The notes beneath the pieces are model-generated. The model made no database searches. It had not been told where the DNA came from and saw nothing but the letters and a program-made list of their open reading frames with translations. Made by a program: the position numbers and the translations under genes. Shown here one piece after another: positions 1 to 5,192 of a stretch of 5,192 nucleotides of DNA; the first letter of the stretch is position 1, and the number at the start of each line of letters is the position of its first letter. Source of the stretch: Clostridia bacterium (GTDB taxonomy: Bacteria > Bacillota > Clostridia > Christensenellales > Borkfalkiaceae). The stretch is from positions 1 to 5,192 of the forward strand of contig JAIDIR010000222.1 of assembly GCA_029052615.1 (NCBI GenBank), read 5' to 3'.

Positions 1-3000
1 GTGTATTCCTTTCTTGCGGAAATGGATTTTAATTCGTCCGTGCCGTCCGCAAACTCGAAGTTCGCCGCATCCTCGCCCGCAAGGTAGGCTTCGACTATGT
101 ACTTTTCGCCGCCCTTCAAAACGGGCTCTTCCAAAAGGTTTCCGTTGGTGTCGTAATAACGGTAGCCGATAGAAACGTCAAGTCCGTTGTCTTCAATCAT
201 TTGCTGATAAGCCGCCAGCGCGTTAAGGCTTGCGCCCGTCTTATCCTTCAAATTCCAGCCGTCCGTCGAAAGCACGATTTTGCCAATCGTCCAGTTCAAA
301 GTTGCGGTAAGTGCAGCGTTGTCAATGGTTATTCCGTCCGCAAACAGCACCGCCTTTGCAAACAGTTTGCTCATAGGCTCGGCACTCGTAGGCTCTACCC
401 AAATATAATTGGTACTGTTCAGCTTGAAGGTCACGGTATAGCTGCCCGCGCTCTTGTTGGTGTAGCCGCTGAGCATGCTCATAATATCCGCGTTGTAATT
501 GCCGTCCAGATAGTCGGAAATATTGATATATCCGCCGTTGTAAACGATATCCTTGGTAACCTGCGGAACGACGATTTTCTCGGGCGTAATTTCGAACAAC
601 TGGCGCGCACCCTTAGGCGCGTAGTCCTGCGCACCCGCCTCGGTCAAACGCACCTCGATTACGTACTTGCCCGCGTTCAGCTTGGAATAATCCACGCCCG
701 AAAGCAAGCCGTAACCGTCGCCCGAAATATTGTCAACGCTAAGTCCGTCGTAATCGTGCAGATAAACTTCATACAACAGCGCACCCGTAAGCGGATTGGT
801 TGCGGGCAGGTTTGCACCGTCCGCCTCCACCTTAACGCCGAACGCGCTCTCGTTCACGCTGCCGTACACCGCGCTGCCCGCGTTGGTTATGGTTGCCGTT
901 TCCTTTGCCGCGCCCACGTAGAACGCCTGCGAAGTCAGGCCGGTACCAAGCAAATCGTAAGTCGCGCTCATACCCGCTTTCAACTGCACGGTTGCGGTAA
1001 CGGTCACCTGATTGGTGGGGCTTGCCACAGCAAAAATGTTTGCAAGCTCGGTTTCGCCCGTGCCCGAACCGTTGCTGCCGTCCATTGCGCTCCAGGTGTA
1101 AACGTACTCAATAACGCCCTTGTCGTAAAGGTCCTTGTGACCGTTGATAACCATAATTTCGCCGATATGGTCAATGCCGTCTATCTTGAAATCACCGGGC
1201 ACCCAGTTGGTAACGTTTATCTGCTTGTTGGTTATCTCCCAGTTATACGTTGCGCTATTAATCGTAAAGTTGTCGTTATCGGTAAGCGTGAAGTTCGCCG
1301 TTACGGGATAAGTGCCCTTGTTCTTGCCCTCCGCATACTGCGTGGTTCCGAACATAACGCTTATGCCCGCATTAGCGGGTGCTAAACTCGTGGGGTCAAT
1401 GCGAACGTATATCGTCGCGCTTGCGTACTCTACCTTGTTGTCCTTGGTTGCAAAGTCCTTCCAGTTGGTCTTGTCGTAGCTGTACTGAAGCTTGAACGCC
1501 GAGGTGTCGATTTCCATTTTGTCAATGGTATATTCGAAAGTAACCGTTGCTTCGGTGTCGCTATCCTTGGTGTAAGTTTTGAACTTGCTTCCCGTATAGC
1601 TTGCGGGCATTTTGTTGGTTGCCTGCTCGCTTCCCTTGATTTTAATCTTTACGGTAACGGTCACCTTGCCCGCTGCAGTCAAGCCGGTCGAAAAAGGAGT
1701 ATCCGCCGTTTCGCCGTCGTACCTGTACGTAGGCGTGCCGTCCATTTCGAAAATCGAACCGTCGAAATCGAGCTGCGGGAAATACGCAACGGGGTTGCCG
1801 TCCGCACCGATACTGAACTGCAAATTCTTGGTGCCTGCGGTGGTATCGGTTACGGGCAGTCCCTGCAACGGGTCGTTGGAGCCCATAGTGCTGTCCTTGA
1901 AAGACAGCTTCATGTCGTCAATGCTCGCCTCGCCCGCGTTAATTGTAATGCCCTTGGTGTAGGTCGCCGCCGCAGTGGTGTCTATGGTGTAGTTTTTGTT
2001 TGCCTCGACGTTGCTCTTCAGGCGCACGCCTATGGTGTAGTCGCCCGTCGTGTGCGTGCCCGTCTTATCCTTGAGGTCGGCAAACGAAATTTCATTCCAG
2101 GTAGCGCCGGGGTTAACCACTGCGGTTGCCTCGCCGTCCTTATCGTAGTAGACGAATATCTCCGCCTCTACCGCCTCGGCAACGCCGTTTTCATCCTCGA
2201 TAGGTCCCTTGCCCGTCTTGTAGCTTACGGTAACTTTACCCGTCGTGTCCGTCTTGATAGTGAACGAACCGTTGTCCGCACTGGAAGCAAAGTCGAATTC
2301 AAGAGCTTTCGCCTTGATTTCATATTCAACCTCGTAAATGTTGCTTCCCGTCGCGTTGGTCTGCCACTCGTAATTGCGGATAACGTCGTTACCATTGCTA
2401 TCCTTGGAAGTGATAGGTCTGTAAGCCACCTTGTACTTGCCGACTTTGGTCGCCTTTAAAATAAGTCCGTTGGTCGTGTCGGCGGTCATATCGGTAGGCG
2501 CGGAAGCCGCCGTAAAGGTCGTACCCGAAAGCGTGCCGTACTCCATAACGTCGCCGTCGTACTGCGCTACGGTGAACGACTGCTCCGCACCGGTATATTC
2601 CAGCGCCGCAAGCTTTGCGGGGGCGGTTATCTTCTTTTTGTTTATGGTATAGTCGCGCGAAGCACTTACGCCCGTATCGGCAACCAGCTTATAGTTGCCC
2701 GTAGTTGCGTTTTTATCCTCGAAAGTGACCGTATAGGTCTGCGCTTCCTTGGGATAATTGGTACCCTTTGTATTGGTAATGCGCGTGCGAACGTTGTCCA
2801 CCGTTATTGCGGTATCGCCGTAGGTGTTTACTTTTTCAACGTACTTTAAGACGATATACGGATATTTGCTGTCCGCAATCGTGCCGCTTGCGCCGCCCGA
2901 GGTATCGTTATCCTTGGCAGTGTCGCCCGTTAAAAGAGCATAGTCAAGGTATACCCACGGCGCGTTTGCCGTTGCGGCATTGCCGTCTATAAACGCTTTA

Positions 3001-4877
3001 TTGAAGTCTACCGCCCACGAATCGCCCGTCATTGAAGCGTCGTTCTTCCAGCTGTATTTCAACTCGGCTTGCTTGACGACTATGTTAAAGGTCTGCTCCT
3101 TAGTGCCGTCCGCGTCCACCGAACCGTCCGACGGGTCACGCCAGCGATACCTAGTTGTATCCGTAAATTTACAGGTTATGTTATAAGTTCCCGCGTCCCT
3201 TATCTTGAACGAAGTCTGCGGCGTTTCGGCTGTCGTTTTGCCCTGCTGGGTGTACTCCACCTTGTATTGCACCGCCGCGCCGCTTGTTGAAAGATACTGA
3301 CTGCTTGCGGTGCCTACGTCTAACTTATGGAAGTCTTCTTCATACCACAAAATGGGGTCGTCCGCACTGGGATTTGCCGTCTGCACTTCTTTCTTAACCT
3401 GTGCAAGCACGTCCGAAAGCTTGGTGTAGTCCTTTGCATTATAAGTGATAGAACCACTCTGCGGAATATTTACCGTTTCATAGTCTGCTCCGTTGGTGCC
3501 TGCCGCATTTGCCGCCGCAGTAAGATTTAAGTGCAATGCGGGGCGAACAGCTAACTTTGCATTTGTAGCTACACTAACATTTTCACCTGTTTTAGTTAAA
3601 TAAAGTGCATTACTGGTATTTGTCGCCGATGAAGAACGTAACCAAGTAAGAGCATTGGTGGTTGTTATAGTTGAAGGAGGATTGGTATTGTTATTTGCAC
3701 GCTGGGAAGGACTGACTTGCCATAGCCCCGCACGCACGGAAGGTGTATTTCCCGTTTCAGTTAAGGAAGGAAGCCAGATATAGTCGTTTTGCCAGTCGGC
3801 ATAATTTGCTTTATGGTTGCAAGCCGTTCCAGTTGCATTAACTCCTGATGAACCGCCGTACCAGGTATTTACCATCTTTGCGCCTGAAGTATTAGACGCA
3901 ACCGGCGATGCTGATGATGATGTTCTGTAATACGTATAGTAATTTTCCGCATACGGAACACCGTAAGCCTCGTTAGACTGGTTCCAGATTGTACCGGGGT
4001 TACTATAAGAAATTCCAGGCGAAGTTACACCTTTCTCTCCTGGCCAACTTTCAACTTCCTGATATTTTACGTCGGTAGGCTTTACTATGTAATCGGTAAG
4101 CGACTGATTTGCCTTTGCGCTACCGGAAAGCGCACCGTTTGTCATTGTAAAAGGTGCGTAAATATTGTCAGCGCTCTGCCCGTAGCTTGTTGCCGCCGTA
4201 CCGGCTGTTGTTTGATTAGTTGTCGAATAGTTATAGTAAAGAGTGCCCGCATTTAGCGTATATGAACGAATATAACTCGTTGAATATATATTGCATATAT
4301 TTGCGGGTGTCGAAGTAAAAGAACTAGTATATCCCGAACCACCCGAATAGCTACTTGTAAGCGGGGTGGTTGAAAGCCAGAGGTCAACTATAACGTTACC
4401 GTTCTTATCAAGCGTAACGTAGGTTAACTCCCACTCTAAACCGCCGAAATCCACGAAGACGTCCTTATTGTCATTATCCGCATATATTTCGCCGGCAGTG
4501 CGCGCGTTTGGAACGGTAACCGTCTGGGGCGTGTTATCCGCCGTGTAGCCCGTAAGCGTTGTGTCGTAATTGCCAGAAGAATCCTTTAAAGATTCCTTGA
4601 CTTTGTTGAGCGTACCCTTACCCTGATATTTGGTGCCAAGGATAGCGTCGTATAATTTAGCAAGGCTTTCGCCGTCGAATACTTTGCCGGTGGAAGAATT
4701 GTACCCCGATAAAGTCAGCTCGGGCACCATTATTTTGTTCGTATCGGCAATACTACCCGAACTTATTGCGTTTGCCGTAGTTGCAGACGAAGTAAACACC
4801 GCGCCGAAAGTGAGCGCAGTGCAAGCGCACAGCGTTGCTAATAATCCTCCTACAAAAGTTTTACGTTTAATTTTCAT
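1..4877 (-). CDS. Giant secreted surface protein / putative adhesin with lectin-like and Ig/MBG-like modules (C-terminus beyond window)
   Basis: The frame is open for 1625 codons from ATG 4877 to the left edge, where it ends mid-codon, so the gene is partial. Order of parts: signal peptide (residues 1-37); spacer; region resembling DUF6273 / C-type-lectin-like domains (about 140-452) with W149, W167, WLP at 368-370, WLRSSS from 412 and VRPAL at 444-448; connector (about 455-530); then repeated beta-rich modules to the edge with AGxYxV and NYxW-type anchors. It probably sits outside the cell and binds a host, glycan or neighbouring-cell ligand; that role is inferred from architecture, not from a recognised catalytic site. 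No catalytic motif was seen. The start at 4877 is preferred because GGGAG lies 8 nt upstream; ATG 4883 would leave only 2 nt. An LPXTG motif, SLH domains or another anchor would be outside the window. The product class is fairly sure; no gene symbol is recognised. Confidence 0.9.
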   Translation of the reverse strand, partial: MKIKRKTFVGGLLATLCACTALTFGAVFTSSATTANAISSGSIADTNKIMVPELTLSGYNSSTGKVFDGESLAKLYDAILGTKYQGKGTLNKVKESLKDSSGNYDTTLTGYTADNTPQTVTVPNARTAGEIYADNDNKDVFVDFGGLEWELTYVTLDKNGNVIVDLWLSTTPLTSSYSGGSGYTSSFTSTPANICNIYSTSYIRSYTLNAGTLYYNYSTTNQTTAGTAATSYGQSADNIYAPFTMTNGALSGSAKANQSLTDYIVKPTDVKYQEVESWPGEKGVTSPGISYSNPGTIWNQSNEAYGVPYAENYYTYYRTSSSASPVASNTSGAKMVNTWYGGSSGVNATGTACNHKANYADWQNDYIWLPSLTETGNTPSVRAGLWQVSPSQRANNNTNPPSTITTTNALTWLRSSSATNTSNALYLTKTGENVSVATNAKLAVRPALHLNLTAAANAAGTNGADYETVNIPQSGSITYNAKDYTKLSDVLAQVKKEVQTANPSADDPILWYEEDFHKLDVGTASSQYLSTSGAAVQYKVEYTQQGKTTAETPQTSFKIRDAGTYNITCKFTDTTRYRWRDPSDGSVDADGTKEQTFNIVVKQAELKYSWKNDASMTGDSWAVDFNKAFIDGNAATANAPWVYLDYALLTGDTAKDNDTSGGASGTIADSKYPYIVLKYVEKVNTYGDTAITVDNVRTRITNTKGTNYPKEAQTYTVTFEDKNATTGNYKLVADTGVSASRDYTINKKKITAPAKLAALEYTGAEQSFTVAQYDGDVMEYGTLSGTTFTAASAPTDMTADTTNGLILKATKVGKYKVAYRPITSKDSNGNDVIRNYEWQTNATGSNIYEVEYEIKAKALEFDFASSADNGSFTIKTDTTGKVTVSYKTGKGPIEDENGVAEAVEAEIFVYYDKDGEATAVVNPGATWNEISFADLKDKTGTHTTGDYTIGVRLKSNVEANKNYTIDTTAAATYTKGITINAGEASIDDMKLSFKDSTMGSNDPLQGLPVTDTTAGTKNLQFSIGADGNPVAYFPQLDFDGSIFEMDGTPTYRYDGETADTPFSTGLTAAGKVTVTVKIKIKGSEQATNKMPASYTGSKFKTYTKDSDTEATVTFEYTIDKMEIDTSAFKLQYSYDKTNWKDFATKDNKVEYASATIYVRIDPTSLAPANAGISVMFGTTQYAEGKNKGTYPVTANFTLTDNDNFTINSATYNWEITNKQINVTNWVPGDFKIDGIDHIGEIMVINGHKDLYDKGVIEYVYTWSAMDGSNGSGTGETELANIFAVASPTNQVTVTATVQLKAGMSATYDLLGTGLTSQAFYVGAAKETATITNAGSAVYGSVNESAFGVKVEADGANLPATNPLTGALLYEVYLHDYDGLSVDNISGDGYGLLSGVDYSKLNAGKYVIEVRLTEAGAQDYAPKGARQLFEITPEKIVVPQVTKDIVYNGGYINISDYLDGNYNADIMSMLSGYTNKSAGSYTVTFKLNSTNYIWVEPTSAEPMSKLFAKAVLFADGITIDNAALTATLNWTIGKIVLSTDGWNLKDKTGASLNALAAYQQMIEDNGLDVSIGYRYYDTNGNLLEEPVLKGGEKYIVEAYLAGEDAANFEFADGTDELKSISARKEY
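3..3290 (-). other. Tandem Ig-like / MBG-type module region of the surface protein
   Basis: About residues 530-1625. Diverged beta-rich modules share the frame A-G-x-Y-x-V ... N-Y-x-W ... I-x-K. Examples are AGTYNIT then YRW at 577-579; DYTINKKKITAP near 740; GKYKVAY then NYEW ending at W838; GDYTIGV then NYTI near 960; GTYPVTA then YNW ending at W1213 and EITNKQI; AGKYVIEV near 1400; and AGSYTVTF then NYIW ending at W1493 and WTIGKI. Such MBG/Ig-like arrays usually form an extended stalk that holds a binding head away from the wall. The modules are unequal in length and differ at DNA level, so this is an old expansion, not a recent tandem duplication. The number of modules cannot be fixed from the visible part. 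Confidence 0.7.
3522..4460 (-). other. N-terminal DUF6273 / C-type-lectin-like region of the surface protein
   Basis: About residues 140-452. It opens with FGGLEWELTYVTLDKNGN and then DLWLS, like the W-V-L-D-x-D-G-x-x-LLLS opening of DUF6273-type domains. It closes with WLRSSS, an alternating Asn/Tyr/Thr stretch and VRPALHLNL, like the WLRSP...GVRPAL ending of that family. In between is a long segment rich in Ser, Thr, Asn, Tyr and Gly (about 170-365). The family assignment rests on these remembered motifs, not on a search. Base composition differs from the rest of the gene: by hand count 18/60 G+C at 4261-4320 and 22/60 at 3541-3600, against 40/60 at 601-660. TCA, ACA and AAT codons are common here and rarer elsewhere. 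This suggests a separately acquired or recombining module, probably the ligand-binding head. Confidence 0.6.
4767..4877 (-). other. Sec-type signal peptide of the surface protein
   Basis: Residues 1-37 have a basic n-region (KIKRK at 2-6), a hydrophobic core (about 8-28, rich in Leu, Ala, Phe, Val) and a small-residue stretch ending A35-N36-A37, which fits a type I signal peptidase site before Ile38. Cys17 and Cys19 lie inside the core, but L-C-A-C is a poor lipobox, so a lipoprotein is the less likely reading. This supports export of the whole protein. Confidence 0.8.
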
Positions 4878-4885
4878 AAACATTA

Positions 4886-4890
4886 CTCCC
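4886..4890 (-). promoter_or_regulatory. Ribosome binding site GGGAG that decides the start
   Basis: On the minus strand GGGAG is followed by TA-ATG-TTT-ATG. Spacing is 2 nt to the ATG at 4883 and 8 nt to the ATG at 4877, so the second is the likelier start. The shorter product lacks only Met-Phe at the N-terminus. Confidence 0.75.
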
Positions 4891-4892
4891 TT

Positions 4893-4960
4893 TTGCGGGC
4901 TAAAAAAATAAGGGCAACCGTTAAAGGTTGCCCGCAACTAAGTACCCCTTCAACAGTTGC
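4893..4960 (-). promoter_or_regulatory. Putative attenuator leader: terminator with a mutually exclusive antiterminator stem
   Basis: Three stems can be drawn on the minus-strand RNA. P1: GCAACU (4960-4955) with AGUUGC (4939-4934), plus an inner AAG/CUU pairing beyond a GUUG bulge. P2: the terminator, which directly abuts P1. P3: UUGCGGGC (4937-4930) with GCCCGCAA (4900-4893), a perfect 8-bp stem. P3 uses bases of both the P1 3' arm and the terminator 5' arm, so P1+P2 and P3 exclude each other. P3 ends 2 nt before GGGAG. This geometry is that of a terminator/antiterminator switch; the ligand or factor is unknown and no known riboswitch class was recognised. Confidence 0.45.
4902..4933 (-). 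terminator. Intrinsic terminator within the leader, 25 nt before the start codon
   Basis: Read on the minus strand: a perfect 8-bp stem GGGCAACC / GGTTGCCC (4926-4933 with 4912-4919), a 6-nt loop TTTAAC, then TTATTTTTTT. The T-run is only on the minus side, so it acts in the direction of the surface-protein gene. Its 3' end is 11 nt before the GGGAG. It either ends an upstream minus-strand transcript or attenuates the surface-protein gene. No upstream gene is visible that would need it within 260 bases. Confidence 0.8.
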
Positions 4961-4974
4961 CTAATACTTCGAAT
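4959..4974 (+). repeat. Left inverted repeat of the upstream segment
   Basis: Sixteen bases beginning GCCTAATAC and ending TTCGAAT; partner at 5164-5179. The arm contains the dyad TTCGAA, a possible strand-exchange core. It overlaps the 5' arm of leader stem P1 by two bases. Confidence 0.8.
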
Positions 4975-5009
4975 GTTTCCAACACAAAATATTAAAAGAG
5001 TATGTATAA

Positions 5010-5081
5010 GCTTTTTGTAAATTTAATGGGGAAACAGGTACATAGTGCCATTTATTATCCATTAAATTTTAAACAAAAAGC
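5010..5081. repeat. 72-bp imperfect palindrome with a nested hairpin
   Basis: Arms 5010-5029 and 5059-5081 pair over 20 bp in two blocks: 9 bp (5010-5018 with 5073-5081) and 11 bp (5019-5029 with 5059-5069), interrupted by a 3-nt bulge (5070-5072). The 29-nt loop holds a further small hairpin GGTAC-ATA-GTGCC (5037-5049). It is AT-rich and lies inside the segment bounded by the 16-bp repeats, but with a different centre, so the whole is not one palindrome. It could be a structured RNA, a protein-binding dyad, or the core of a small mobile element. Confidence 0.7.
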
Positions 5082-5084
5082 GCC

Positions 5085-5161
5085 ACCGTAAACTACGGTA
5101 TAGCAAATAAGCCGTACAAAAAAATACGGAAACAACGCGGAAAAGCGGTGTACACTTTTCC
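5085..5161. repeat. Cluster of three short hairpins
   Basis: ACCGTA-AAC-TACGGT at 5085-5099; CCGTA-8 nt-TACGG at 5112-5129 with a loop of seven A; GGAAAAG-9 nt-CTTTTCC at 5139-5161, whose loop region contains the palindrome GTGTACAC (5148-5155). The first two share the arm CCGTA/TACGG. None has a T-run placed as in a clear terminator. In this stretch, and in the whole upstream region from 4961 to 5192, no promoter with both good -35 and -10 boxes was seen on either strand. Confidence 0.5.
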
Positions 5162-5163
5162 AT

Positions 5164-5179
5164 ATTCGAAATATTAGGC
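5164..5179 (-). repeat. Right inverted repeat of the upstream segment
   Basis: ATTCGAAATATTAGGC, the inverse of 4959-4974 with a single mismatch. It lies 13 bases from the window edge, so the outer flank and any promoter beyond it cannot be judged. Confidence 0.8.
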
Positions 5180-5192
5180 ATCTATATTTTAT

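Larger units (their letters stand above)
4958..5180. mobile_element. Segment bounded by inverted repeats: candidate invertible (phase-variation) switch or MITE
   Basis: GCCTAATAC-TTCGAAT at 4959-4974 is the inverse of the sequence at 5164-5179 at 15 of 16 positions (the mismatch pairs 4967 with 5171), and one more pair (4958/5180) extends it. The enclosed 189 bp hold no convincing ORF but many small palindromes. The near end is 81 bp from the surface-protein start. Inverted repeats about 190 bp apart upstream of a surface gene match the layout of phase-variable switches acted on by a tyrosine or serine recombinase. A small non-autonomous transposon would also have such ends, but no target-site duplication was found beside them. 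No recombinase is in the window. The repeat is certain; its function is inferred. Confidence 0.5.

Noticed and set aside
201..1385. 394-codon open frame on the plus strand
   Set aside because: It lies antisense to the continuous minus-strand surface-protein frame, its product is an Arg/Val/His-rich shadow without recognisable domains, and no ribosome site was seen. The other plus-strand frames between 1612 and 4911 are rejected for the same reason.
4821..4877. Lipoprotein signal ending at Cys19
   Set aside because: L-C-A-C departs from the lipobox at position -2, and the hydrophobic core continues past the cysteine to a better A-N-A cleavage site.
4961..4995. Promoter with TTGTGT and TATTAG boxes on the minus strand, next to the left repeat
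   Set aside because: Spacing is only 15 nt, the boxes match the consensus poorly, and the -10 candidate is simply part of the inverted repeat.
5002..5091. 29-codon plus-strand frame starting MYKLFVN
   Set aside because: It is short, has no good ribosome site and lies over the 72-bp palindrome.
4959..5179. Integron attC site, because the ends read GCCTAAT and ATTAGGC
   Set aside because: attC cores end in AAC/GTT (RYYYAAC and GTTRRRY); here the triplet is AAT/ATT. The 221-bp length exceeds usual attC sizes and no gene cassette order is seen.
5062..5181. 39-codon minus-strand frame starting MPNISNMEKC
   Set aside because: It has no Shine-Dalgarno sequence, starts inside the right inverted repeat and runs across the palindromes. 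It includes a hydrophobic stretch, but a chance frame is likelier.

Overview
The window holds one long protein-coding gene, read on the minus strand from position 4877 and still open at position 1. To its right lie about 310 bases of AT-rich, repeat-rich upstream DNA. The 1625 visible codons encode a secreted, multi-domain surface protein, or giant adhesin. The order is a signal peptide, a Ser/Thr/Asn/Tyr-rich region resembling the DUF6273 / C-type-lectin-like family, then a long series of immunoglobulin-like modules of the MBG type. The C-terminus, and so any cell-wall anchor, lies outside the window. The short Gram-positive-style signal peptide, the GGGAG ribosome site, the moderate G+C and the domain combination suggest a gut Clostridia relative (Firmicutes, perhaps a Christensenellales/Borkfalkia-like uncultured lineage). 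This placement is inference only.

Layout. Positions 1-3290 (minus) are the Ig/MBG-like modules. Positions 3522-4460 are the lectin-like domain, which has visibly lower G+C and different codon choice from the rest of the gene. Positions 4767-4877 are the signal peptide and 4886-4890 the ribosome binding site. Positions 4893-4960 are an RNA leader with a strong intrinsic terminator (4902-4933) and two further stems. One of these stems cannot coexist with the terminator, so the leader looks like an attenuator. Positions 4958-5180 are a 223-bp segment bounded by 16-bp inverted repeats (15 of 16 positions matching) and packed with inner palindromes. No convincing gene or promoter was found in this upstream DNA.

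How the parts may work together. A large surface protein preceded by about 190 bp between near-perfect inverted repeats, then a terminator just before the start codon, resembles phase-variable invertible switches such as the one upstream of cwpV in Clostridioides difficile. The alternative is a small non-autonomous mobile element (MITE) that inserted upstream. The window alone cannot decide between them. The repeat and stem geometry is read directly from the sequence; the switching function is inferred.
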